In this document: positions 1 through 7,667 of the stretch, piece by piece
Position numbering within the stretch: the first letter of the stretch is position 1
Layout of the letters: every line of letters begins with the position of its first letter
Origin: Burkholderiaceae bacterium
Lineage (GTDB): Bacteria > Pseudomonadota > Gammaproteobacteria > Burkholderiales > Burkholderiaceae_D
Reading direction: 5' to 3'
Assembly (NCBI GenBank): GCA_030158675.1
Contig: JAOASL010000043.1
Span: 1-64,000 of the forward strand
DNA: 64,000 bases
Notes under the pieces: model-generated
What the model was told of the DNA's origin: nothing
What the model saw: only the letters and a program-made list of their open reading frames with translations
The model's database searches: none
Made by a program: the position numbers and the translations under genes

Positions 1-112
1 GCTGATTCAAATTGATCTTTTGCTTGAGATCAGCGGCTTTGTATTGTTTTCCCGCCGCGTGATACACCGGTGGCCAATTCCTGGCAAAACCGGCCAGAGT
101 CAGAGAGTCAGT

Positions 113-2386
113 TCATAAGGACGGCTGACGGGTGTGGAGCAATCGCTCAAATTCGTCCGGCGGCAACGGTCTGGAAAAAAGAAATCCCTGCCCGAAATCG
201 CAACCAACCTGCTGCAGCCAGTCGCGCTGCTCCGGCGTTTCGATGCCCTCTGCTATGACCTTCAGGCCCAATTTGTGCGCCATGACGATGATGGTCTCTG
301 CAATGGTTCTGCTGCTGTTGTCGGGCTCGGTACTGCGGACGAACGACTGGTCGATCTTGAGGTAGTCGACATCGAATTTTTTCAGGTAGGCCATCGAAGA
401 ATAGCCCGTCCCGAAATCGTCGATGGCTACTTGAATGCCTGCATCGCGCATCTCCAGCAGCTGCTGCTCAGTGACCGATGAGGTGTTGAACAGCACCCCC
501 TCGGTGATCTCCACCGAAATGCTGGTCGATGCCAACCCCGATTCTCTCAATTGCTTCCCCCAGTTCATCGCCCGTTTGCGTTGCATGAACTGTATCGGCG
601 AAACATTGACGCTGACCTGGAACGCCGAGCCGGTCAATTCGCTCCATTGCCTGGACCAGACCAATGACTGCATGAACGTCCACTGGCCAAGTTCATGGAT
701 CAGGCCACTTTCTTCCGCGAGCGCAATGAATTCCGAAGGTAACAAGAGCCCCTTGAGCGGATGCTGCCAGCGCAGCAGCGCCTCGGCTTTGACCACGCGC
801 CCGCTGGACAGGTCGACGACCGGCTGGAAACACAGTCGCATCTCACCTTGGGGCAGCGCATTGCGCAAGTAGCCCATCATTGAGATGCGGTTGCGCGCCT
901 GCTCCTGCATCGAACGAGTAAAGAAATGAAACTGGTTGCGACCGGCACTCTTGGCGACATACATGGCTTGGTCGGCGTTCTGTACCAGACGCTCCTGATC
1001 GTCACCATCTTCCGGGTATAAGGTAATGCCGATGCTTCCCGAAATGTGGACATGCGCGTCGCATATCTCGAACGGACGTGCGAGTTCGTCCAGGATCTTC
1101 TGGGCGATATCTTCGACATGGGCCCGGCTTTCGAGGTCGATCAGGATGACCGTGAACTCGTCCCCGCCCAGGCGCGCCACCGTATCTGCGGCACGCACAT
1201 TCGAACAAATGCGATCGGCGCATTGCCGCAGCAGCTTGTCGCCGGCATCGTGCCCGAGCAGATCATTGACCTCCTTGAAGCGGTCGAGATCGACGAACAA
1301 CAGGGCGAGCGCCTTGTGCGTACGCCTGGCGCTCTGTAGTTCTTTTTCGAGTCGGTCGCGAAACAGATTGCGGTTCGGCAGACGAGTGACCGAGTCGAAA
1401 TTAGCTCGCCGTAAAGTTTCCTGTTCGTTCGAGATATCGATGGTCGTGCCCACCATCCGAATCGCCAGACCATTGCTGTCGCGCTGAACGACAGCGCCGC
1501 GTGACAGTAGCGACTTCCAGCGGCCATCCTTGCAGCGCACGCGGTATTCCGCAGAAAAATACGGCAGGCGACCCTTCAGGCAAGCCATCGCATTTTCTCT
1601 GACGCGCTCCTGGTCGTCGTCATGGGTGATGGCCAGCCAGTCGTCCAGACTGGTTCCGATTTCATCAGCGGTATAGCCGAGCATGGCTCTGCCACGCGCA
1701 GAAAACAGAAATCGGTTCGCCGGGATACACCAGTCCCACACGCCATCCCCCGCCGCTTCGAGCGCGAGGTGAAATCGCTCCTCGCTGAAATCCGGGGGAG
1801 GGTGGGCCTGTATCTCGTGGGTCACGTCATGGCCACACGCGAGAATGCCGGCCACGCTGCCCTCTGCCGCAAACACGGGCTGGAAAATGAAATCGACATA
1901 AGCGTCAATCCACGGCGCGCCCGGATGGCGCTGCAACTTCAACTGACAGGCCCGACCGGCAGCGGGGCGGCCATTGGCATAGACGTCGTCAAGCAGCGGG
2001 ACGAGCGCATTGCTGGCCGCTTCAGGCAATGCGCGCCTGATGGGCATACCGATGATAGATGGATCTGCGGCGAGCAAATGGAAGCTCCGGCTGACGATGT
2101 CGAAGACATGTTGCGGCCCGCGCGTCAGGCAGATAAAGCCCGGCATCCGGTCAAACAATTCCTGGATCGAGGACACAACCGCCTCGCCGCTTTCTCGCGG
2201 TGGAACGCTGGCGTTAGCGTCGGGGAAGACCTCAAAAACGGAACGGCCAACGACTTCCCCGCGCAACAGCGACCACGCAGCCAAGAAAGACTCGGTGGTT
2301 TCAACCACCATCAGGTCTTTTGCCAGCAACAACAGCGGTACCGTCGCAGCTCTGAACGCCTTGAGGTCTGGATTGGCTTCGGCCAT
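113..2386 (-). CDS. PAS-GGDEF-EAL cyclic-di-GMP turnover protein
   Basis: Soluble-looking protein of 757 residues without membrane segments. An incomplete PAS-like piece (about residues 10-60) and two PAS domains (about 75-190 and 203-322) precede a GGDEF domain (about 327-487) and an EAL domain (about 500-750). The cyclase signature GGDEF is intact at 407-411, and an RxxD inhibitory-site motif (RAAD, 398-401) sits the canonical five residues before it. The phosphodiesterase half keeps EALLRW (535-540) and the DDFGTGYSS loop. By family knowledge it makes or degrades cyclic di-GMP in response to signals sensed by the PAS domains; which activity dominates cannot be read from sequence. The ATG at 2386 has only a weak ribosome-binding site. 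It is divergent from the next cyclase gene. PAS ligand unknown. Confidence 0.93.
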   Translation of the reverse strand: MAEANPDLKAFRAATVPLLLLAKDLMVVETTESFLAAWSLLRGEVVGRSVFEVFPDANASVPPRESGEAVVSSIQELFDRMPGFICLTRGPQHVFDIVSRSFHLLAADPSIIGMPIRRALPEAASNALVPLLDDVYANGRPAAGRACQLKLQRHPGAPWIDAYVDFIFQPVFAAEGSVAGILACGHDVTHEIQAHPPPDFSEERFHLALEAAGDGVWDWCIPANRFLFSARGRAMLGYTADEIGTSLDDWLAITHDDDQERVRENAMACLKGRLPYFSAEYRVRCKDGRWKSLLSRGAVVQRDSNGLAIRMVGTTIDISNEQETLRRANFDSVTRLPNRNLFRDRLEKELQSARRTHKALALLFVDLDRFKEVNDLLGHDAGDKLLRQCADRICSNVRAADTVARLGGDEFTVILIDLESRAHVEDIAQKILDELARPFEICDAHVHISGSIGITLYPEDGDDQERLVQNADQAMYVAKSAGRNQFHFFTRSMQEQARNRISMMGYLRNALPQGEMRLCFQPVVDLSSGRVVKAEALLRWQHPLKGLLLPSEFIALAEESGLIHELGQWTFMQSLVWSRQWSELTGSAFQVSVNVSPIQFMQRKRAMNWGKQLRESGLASTSISVEITEGVLFNTSSVTEQQLLEMRDAGIQVAIDDFGTGYSSMAYLKKFDVDYLKIDQSFVRSTEPDNSSRTIAETIIVMAHKLGLKVIAEGIETPEQRDWLQQVGCDFGQGFLFSRPLPPDEFERLLHTRQPSL

Positions 2387-2706
2387 CGGCTACACCGGTG
2401 AAGGGATATTTCCGTCAGGATTGGGCGGCGCGAGGGGCGTTTGGTTCCGAATTTTTTACATCCCAAATATATCCGGACCCTTATATTGAGCTCCGGAAGC
2501 ATGCTCGACTGCGTAAAGCCATCGCTCACTGCCGATGTGCTGCCTGTTCGCCGCTAGCAGCGGTGATTGGGTTACGTCGCGACTGCCTGTGTAGTGGAGC
2601 ATGTTTTCGCCATACTTCCACTGTGGCAAAGTATACTTTTCTGTAAATTAGAATATTTATCAAAAATATAATATTTACAGCCTGCAGAACTCGGCCAGAC
2701 CAACTG
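2387..2706. other. Intergenic region between two divergent c-di-GMP genes
   Basis: These 320 bases separate the start codons of two divergent GGDEF-family genes. I see no convincing gene. The right third (about 2620-2690) is strikingly AT-rich compared with its surroundings and holds a TATAAT hexamer at 2667-2672 inside an inverted repeat listed separately. It probably carries the promoters of one or both genes. Confidence 0.6.
2641..2680. promoter_or_regulatory. Inverted repeat flanking a TATAAT, candidate operator
   Basis: CTGTAAAT at 2641-2648 is matched by its exact reverse complement ATTTACAG at 2673-2680, leaving 24 AT-rich bases between. A perfect -10 hexamer, TATAAT (2667-2672), lies between the arms, 35 bases before the start of the membrane-bound cyclase gene. 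No clear -35 is visible at 17 bases. A dimeric regulator could bind here, but an AT-rich stretch can produce such arms by chance. Confidence 0.35.
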
Positions 2707-4632
2707 ATGGCGACAATGGAAAAAATGATCAGGCATTGGCTGACAGCACCTGTCTTCCCCGGAAACGAGGAGAAAACTCAGCGCGCAGATCTGCTCCATC
2801 TGGTCCTTCTCATCAGCCTGGCGTTCACCTCGCTTGCCATCTTCGCCATCGTGCTGGGGAGGACGGTACCCAACAGGACGCTGATAATTGTCCTCGTGTG
2901 GCTGACGCTGCTGTTGCAAAGCATGCGCTGGCTGCAGGCCGGTAAATTCGGTCGTGTCGAATGGGTGCTGACCGCTGCGTTCTTTGCTGTAATCACTGCG
3001 GTGAACATCAGTCAGGGAACCGTGCGCGCACCGGCAACGGCCATTTATGTGTTCTGGGTGACCCTGGCGGTAATGATCTATCGCTTGCCCGGACTGATCA
3101 TCTCAGCGGGTCTGAGTTCCCTGGCAGTACTGGGTCTGATCGCCGCTGAAAATTCCGGGATGCTGCCGAAACCCGATTTCAGTGTCGGGGTGACGCAGTG
3201 GGTGATTCTGACAGGATTATTCCTGATGACGGCCACCTTGGCGTATTACGCCAGCCAGTTAACGTACGAGGCGCTGAAACAATCGAGAAATGAAAATCAG
3301 CAGCGTATACGCGCCGAAGCTGAACTGAGAAAACTGACGCGCGTGGTCGAGCAAAGCCCGAATTCCATCGTCATTACCGACCTCACCGGGACGATCGAAT
3401 ACGTCAACCCACGCTTTAGCAGCGTCACCGGATATGCTTTTGACGAAGCGGTCGGCAAGAATTCGCGCATTATTAAAACGGACGAAACGCCGCCCGAAAC
3501 CTATCGCGACATGTGGCAGACACTTCTTTCCGGATGCGAATGGAGCGGAGAATTCGTGAACCGGAAAAAAGACGGTTCACGATATTTCGAGTCAGCCATC
3601 ATTTCTCCGATCACTGATAACAATGGTGTGGCGACGCATTACCTGGCTGTCAAACAAGATATTACCGAGCGCAAGCGGGCCGACGAAGCATTACGGCTCA
3701 GCGAGGCGCGCCATCGTCTGATCGCTAATTTTGCCAGTGACGTGATCTGGACCATGGCAGCGGACGGCAAGATTGTCTATGTCAGTCCATCGGTCGAAAT
3801 CGTAAGGGGCTTCACGCCGGAAGAAGCGATGCGGCAAAGCATTGAAGAAATCCTTACACCGGCGTCTCAAGCCATCGTGCAGCAATATTTTGCGCAGTTG
3901 CATTCCGATTTGCAGGCGGGCCGGCCACCTCAGGCATTTCGCAGCGAAATGGAATATCGATGCAAGGATGGCTCGACGGTCTGGACAGAGGTCATGGTGC
4001 AGCCTGTTCTGAACAAGAAGGGAGCGATCGCCGAACTGCTCGGAGTCACTAGAAGCATCGCCGAACACAAGCGACTTTTGCATGAACTTCAGACAGCCAA
4101 GGATGCTGCTGAGCACGCTAACGCCGAACTGCAAAAAATGGCAACGACCGATTCACTCACGGGGGCATGGAATCGCAGGCATTTCGAACACACCGCAGCC
4201 AATGCGAGAGTTCAGACTCTGCGCTATAAGCAGCCCGTGTCAATGCTGCTCTTTGATATAGACCATTTCAAGGTCGTCAACGATCGCTACGGGCATCAGA
4301 TCGGGGATCAGGTGTTGATTGAGTTGATCCGGGTGGTCAGTCAGGTCATACGCGATGCTGACTTCCTTGCGCGCTGGGGTGGCGAGGAATTTGTGGTGAT
4401 CATGTACCACTGCACGGAGTCAGGCGCGATGCAGCTGGCAGAAAAAATACGCAAGGTGGTCGCAGCACATCGTTTTCCCGAAGTGGGAGGCGTCACCGTC
4501 AGTCTGGGCGTCGCGGAATTCAATGCCAGTGAAACGATGGATGACTGGTTCAGACGGGTAGATCAGGCACTGTTTCAGGCAAAGTCCGGCGGACGCAATA
4601 CGGTTCGACTGAGTCCTTTGCCGAACACGTAA
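2707..4632 (+). CDS. Membrane-anchored PAS-PAS-GGDEF diguanylate cyclase
   Basis: Protein of 641 residues. The first 190 hold about six hydrophobic helices resembling a membrane sensor module, then come a short helical linker, two PAS domains (about 205-325 and 330-455) and a C-terminal GGDEF domain. The active-site loop reads GGEEF (558-562), an accepted active variant, and an RxxD inhibitory site (RDAD, 549-552) is correctly spaced before it. The expected reaction is joining two GTP into cyclic di-GMP at the inner membrane, with product inhibition. There is no EAL domain, unlike its divergent neighbour. The signal sensed by the membrane module is unknown. Confidence 0.92.
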   Translation: MATMEKMIRHWLTAPVFPGNEEKTQRADLLHLVLLISLAFTSLAIFAIVLGRTVPNRTLIIVLVWLTLLLQSMRWLQAGKFGRVEWVLTAAFFAVITAVNISQGTVRAPATAIYVFWVTLAVMIYRLPGLIISAGLSSLAVLGLIAAENSGMLPKPDFSVGVTQWVILTGLFLMTATLAYYASQLTYEALKQSRNENQQRIRAEAELRKLTRVVEQSPNSIVITDLTGTIEYVNPRFSSVTGYAFDEAVGKNSRIIKTDETPPETYRDMWQTLLSGCEWSGEFVNRKKDGSRYFESAIISPITDNNGVATHYLAVKQDITERKRADEALRLSEARHRLIANFASDVIWTMAADGKIVYVSPSVEIVRGFTPEEAMRQSIEEILTPASQAIVQQYFAQLHSDLQAGRPPQAFRSEMEYRCKDGSTVWTEVMVQPVLNKKGAIAELLGVTRSIAEHKRLLHELQTAKDAAEHANAELQKMATTDSLTGAWNRRHFEHTAANARVQTLRYKQPVSMLLFDIDHFKVVNDRYGHQIGDQVLIELIRVVSQVIRDADFLARWGGEEFVVIMYHCTESGAMQLAEKIRKVVAAHRFPEVGGVTVSLGVAEFNASETMDDWFRRVDQALFQAKSGGRNTVRLSPLPNT

Positions 4633-4674
4633 TGCCTGGCATGGTGCCCCCTTCGCTCACAGAACCACCTGACA

Positions 4675-4875
4675 TCAGCCTCCTGAGTTCGCGGTCAGTT
4701 GGTTTTGATATTCCGTATTAAAATTTGCAATTCCTGAGTTCACCGTGCCGCCCAGCGAAAATAAAATCGCTGCGATTACTCCGGCAATTGCTGCCAAAAA
4801 CAAACCATATTCAACCGCCGTCGCGCCTTGTTCATATGCAAGAAATGCCCGCAATTGTTGTATCAGTACTGACAT
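4675..4875 (-). CDS. Orphan Flp/Fap-type pilin
   Basis: Small pilin of 66 residues. After a short positively balanced leader it carries the class IVb signature G-ATAVEYGLFLAAIAGVI, with the predicted prepilin-peptidase cut after the glycine and a single hydrophobic helix that also forms the filament core. The start at 4875 is chosen because GAAGGG lies just upstream; an in-frame start at 4986 would add an unlikely leader. Flp pilins build Tad-type adhesive fibres, but no tad or cpa genes lie nearby, so assembly must come from elsewhere or be absent. It is convergent with the membrane cyclase gene and lies between two c-di-GMP genes. Confidence 0.85.
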   Translation of the reverse strand: MSVLIQQLRAFLAYEQGATAVEYGLFLAAIAGVIAAILFSLGGTVNSGIANFNTEYQNQLTANSGG

Positions 4876-5249
4876 TGATTGCCCTTCGATGAAATACTTA
4901 CGCAGGATCTCTGCACATATCGGCAGGAAAATAATATTCCGGTAAGAATATCGACTGTAAATCGAAACACGATGATATCCAAGCAAAACGTCGCGAAGGT
5001 CGGCGCAAAATAAAACGCCTTGCTTGCCGCTTTCCGTACTTTTTTCTGCACCGCTGTTACCTTTCGGTGTCAGCGTACATGATCCGCTTGGGTTTTTCGA
5101 GCAGTCCGAGCGTTAATTTTCTGCACTGGTTAACGCCGGCACACTGGTCGGCAGCGCAAGCGATGGCAAAATCTCTTCAGCGGCACGCGCAGTGGCAGAC
5201 GCGTTGAAGTCGCGCACGACCACAGGCAGCGGCCTGATGGCACGGGCTC
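4876..5249. other. Intergenic region upstream of the Flp pilin
   Basis: These 374 bases hold no gene that I can support. The part next to the pilin (about 4890-5000) is AT-rich and probably its promoter and leader: on the minus strand TTTACA (4961-4956) and TATTAT (4936-4931) are separated by a slightly long 19 bases. The part next to the GAF-GGDEF gene (5113-5249) stays open on the minus strand in a frame shifted from that gene and reads as an alanine-rich tail ending in TAA at 5113-5115; this may be chance or an old frameshifted C-terminus. Confidence 0.45.
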
Positions 5250-6215
5250 TTAGCGTCGCAATTGCTTCGATGCGTACATCAATCGATCGGCTTCGGCCAG
5301 CAGGATGTCCAGTGATTTCGGGGTGCCGGTGTCAATGCCCAGCTGGCCGATGCTGCACGCAATGTGATAGTCGCGTTCATTGCTATGGTTCAGCGCATCC
5401 AGGCTTTCATGAAAGCGCTCCAGCACGAACTGCAATTCAGCTGGCGTGGTATTGGTCAGCATCACGAGGAATTCATCGCCGCCGAAGCGGGCGATGACGT
5501 CTGACGAACGAAACACGTTGGTCAGCAATCTCGCAAAAGCTTTCAGCGCATGATCGCCCTCGGCATGGCCGAATTCATCGTTGACCTGCTTGAAATAATC
5601 GAGGTCAAACATCAACAGGGTCGCAGGACGATTGCCACGGCGACAGACATTGAGCGCCTGCTGGCCAAGCGCCAGGAAACCGCGCCGGTTCGACAGGCCG
5701 GTGAGTTCATCGGTGGTCGCCATCGCCAGTGCGGCTAACTCACGCTCAGCCATTTCCGCCAGATCACGTAGAAAAACAAGTTCCTCGTCGGCGAATTCCC
5801 GTGGTTTCGTATCCAGCAGACAGAGCGTGCCCATCGTGGCGCCGTTAGGCATACGCAGCGGACAACCGACATAAAAACGAAACTTCGGGTCATTGACAAC
5901 CAGCGGGCTATCCGAGAAGCGCGGATCCTCTTTCGCGTCCGGGATCAGCAATACCTCACCTTCGCTAAGCGCATGGGTGCAGAAAGAGATTTCTCTCGGC
6001 ACCGATTCCGCTGCCATACCGACGCAGGATTTGAACCATGCCCGGTTGGCGTCCACCAGCGACACGACAGCGACGGGCACATCGAACAATCTGCGGGCAA
6101 GACGGGTAAGCCGATCGAAACGCTCCTCGGCCGGCGTGTCGAGAAGGTTAAGGGAGCGTAGCGTGGCGAGACGGTAATTTTCGTCAACGTCAATAGAGGG
6201 GACCAGAAATTCCAT
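5250..6215 (-). CDS. GAF-GGDEF diguanylate cyclase
   Basis: Soluble protein of 321 residues from the ATG at 6215. It opens with the common SLNLLDTPAEERFDRLTRLA lead-in to a GAF domain (about 25-155), followed by a GGDEF domain (about 165-321). GGDEF (245-249) and an RxxD inhibitory site (RSSD, 236-239) are intact, so it is expected to make cyclic di-GMP from GTP with feedback inhibition. The start is uncertain: an in-frame ATG at 6251 and a GTG at 6287 exist, none with a good ribosome-binding site. I chose 6215 because family members usually begin shortly before the LLDTP motif. It is the third GGDEF gene in 6 kb. The GAF ligand is unknown. Confidence 0.9.
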   Translation of the reverse strand: MEFLVPSIDVDENYRLATLRSLNLLDTPAEERFDRLTRLARRLFDVPVAVVSLVDANRAWFKSCVGMAAESVPREISFCTHALSEGEVLLIPDAKEDPRFSDSPLVVNDPKFRFYVGCPLRMPNGATMGTLCLLDTKPREFADEELVFLRDLAEMAERELAALAMATTDELTGLSNRRGFLALGQQALNVCRRGNRPATLLMFDLDYFKQVNDEFGHAEGDHALKAFARLLTNVFRSSDVIARFGGDEFLVMLTNTTPAELQFVLERFHESLDALNHSNERDYHIACSIGQLGIDTGTPKSLDILLAEADRLMYASKQLRR

Positions 6216-6512
6216 ACGACGATAAGGATTGCGGGCAGGTAAGAACCGCATTTTAAAGAAAAGAGCGCGATTCAAAACGCCGAACACCTGCCAATGTCCG
6301 GGACATTTCGCACACAGCCTTTATCTGCGGCTGTTCGTTATTGACTTATCGGCAACGGAATCCCGACGACACTGCGGGATCCAAAGCCCTCAGACCCTCG
6401 TCCAAAATGAGCACTGCAGTGCGCTGCGGTCGCTGGCACAACGAGAGCGCCGCAGACGATACAAGACGGATGACAAGTCTCCGCCAACAGCATTTGATAG
6501 AGCGTCTTATTT

Positions 6513-6827
6513 TTATTTTTCTGACAAACAGTAATTACCGGTTGACTCATAACCCGATGGGCAGCTCATTGCCGCCCTGCGCATGGCAAGGCGCGCTGTC
6601 GGTGTGGCAACGCAATAGGCTCCTTCGGCTTCGTAGCCATCCGGACAGTTGCCGAATTTTGAAACAGCGAATTTCGCACTGCCCGCAGGAACGCACGAAC
6701 TGCCTTTGGCTAAATAATTCGACGGGCAATCGCCATCCTTCTGAAGCTCTGCGGGAGCAGGCAGCTGTGCATGGGCCGCTGCCATCAAAAACAGACCTGC
6801 AACACCCAAGACATACCTGGCATTCAT
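6513..6827 (-). CDS. Small secreted protein with three CP-GY-G-C repeats
   Basis: Protein of 104 residues that I do not recognise. The start at 6827 follows a strong GGGGGA ribosome-binding site. Residues 1-20 form a signal peptide ending AHA, so it is exported. The mature part contains three 12-residue units of pattern CPx(G/N)YxxxGxxC (CPSNYLAKGSSC, CPDGYEAEGAYC, CPSGYESTGNYC), separated by 15-16 residues. The six cysteines are perfectly patterned and suggest one disulfide per unit in the periplasm or outside the cell. No transmembrane segment follows the signal. It stands alone between a c-di-GMP gene and an H-NS-family gene. Confidence 0.75.
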   Translation of the reverse strand: MNARYVLGVAGLFLMAAAHAQLPAPAELQKDGDCPSNYLAKGSSCVPAGSAKFAVSKFGNCPDGYEAEGAYCVATPTARLAMRRAAMSCPSGYESTGNYCLSEK

Positions 6828-7113
6828 TTTTTCCCCCGGATTATTTATGATTTGCAAACGCAAGGGCTGCGGCCCTTTGAAATATCGGTAACCGGGATGC
6901 GCCCCGTCCGCGGCACGCATATTTTGCCGACATTCCAGCCAGGCTGCAGCGTTACGATTTACGGAGATATTTTCCCTGTCGGGAGCGGACAAGATGGACA
7001 TGCCATTGACAGGCACGCCAGTGGTTTTCTGTCACACGCGATGCGCGCTGGAAGCCATATCTGTCAATCGACAAAGAATCGGATACGCCCTGAAGATCAG
7101 GGCGCAGCGAAAT

Positions 7114-7485
7114 TCAGTCCTTGATCAGCGCACGATTGAGCTTGCCGGCGGCATGCAGATCCGCTGCCCAGAGCGGCATGCGGCCCCGTCCGCTCCAGGT
7201 TTGCTCTTTGTTCTTTGGATTCTTGTATTTTGGCGCGATTTTCCTGCCGGCCAGTTTGCTGGCACCGGCTTTTCTGCCGCGCTTTTTTCCGGCTAGACCA
7301 GCCTTACCAGCTGCCTGGTGCGCGGCGATGCCGTGCGCGAGACCAACCGCTTTTTCAATCACTGCGATGATTTTCGCAAGGCTTTTCTTTACGTCCTTAT
7401 CGACCACCATCGCCTGCAGTATATCGATTTCAGACTTTTGCTTTTGCAATTTAGAAAATTGATCTTGCAGAGATAATCTAGCCAT
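7114..7485 (-). CDS. H-NS family nucleoid-associated protein
   Basis: Protein of 123 residues. The N-terminal half (about 1-50) is helical and suited to oligomerisation. A lysine/arginine/alanine-rich linker (about 60-85, including GKKRGRKAG) follows. The C-terminal domain holds the H-NS DNA-binding core TWSGRGRMPLW and the trailing motif LNRALI. Family members bind AT-rich DNA and silence or shape it. A GGCGAGA ribosome-binding site supports the ATG at 7485. The AT-rich DNA just upstream (7500-7600) could be its own target. The paralogue type (H-NS, MvaT-like or Bv3F) is not resolved beyond the Burkholderiales H-NS form. Confidence 0.9.
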   Translation of the reverse strand: MARLSLQDQFSKLQKQKSEIDILQAMVVDKDVKKSLAKIIAVIEKAVGLAHGIAAHQAAGKAGLAGKKRGRKAGASKLAGRKIAPKYKNPKNKEQTWSGRGRMPLWAADLHAAGKLNRALIKD

Positions 7486-7515
7486 TTTTCTCGCCTGACA
7501 TGTATTAATTTGGCG

Positions 7516-7521
7516 ATTCTA
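7516..7521 (-). promoter_or_regulatory. Candidate -10 of the H-NS-family gene
   Basis: Read on the minus strand, TAGAAT at 7521-7516 lies about 30 bases before the start codon in an AT-rich stretch. No convincing -35 sits at 16-18 bases, so this is only a candidate. Confidence 0.3.
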
Positions 7522-7599
7522 GCAAACGATTACGGAATTTGTGTATAAATAATATTGTTATAAAAAATTAAATGATTAAGAGGAATATTTTATCGACCA

Positions 7600-7638
7600 A
7601 GCACTCTGCAGTGCCGGCAAGCCGGACTGCAGAGTGCT
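7600..7638 (-). terminator. Long hairpin behind the RTX gene
   Basis: The arms AGCACTCTGCAGT and ACTGCAGAGTGCT pair over 13 bases and continue after a one-base bulge with CCGG/CCGG, closing on the loop CAAG. It starts 29 bases after the RTX stop codon. On the minus strand it is followed by AT-rich DNA, not a clean T-run, so intrinsic termination is plausible but not certain. Confidence 0.5.
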
Positions 7639-7667
7639 GCCTCAGTCATAAAAATGCCGGTCTAATC

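Noticed and set aside
5100..5249. Possible c-di-GMP riboswitch near the cyclase and pilin genes
   Set aside because: I looked for the conserved GEMM core and tetraloop-receptor pattern and did not find it.
6216..6287. Longer starts for the GAF-GGDEF gene (ATG 6251, GTG 6287)
   Set aside because: Neither has a good ribosome-binding site and the added residues do not resemble the family N-terminus; kept as alternatives.
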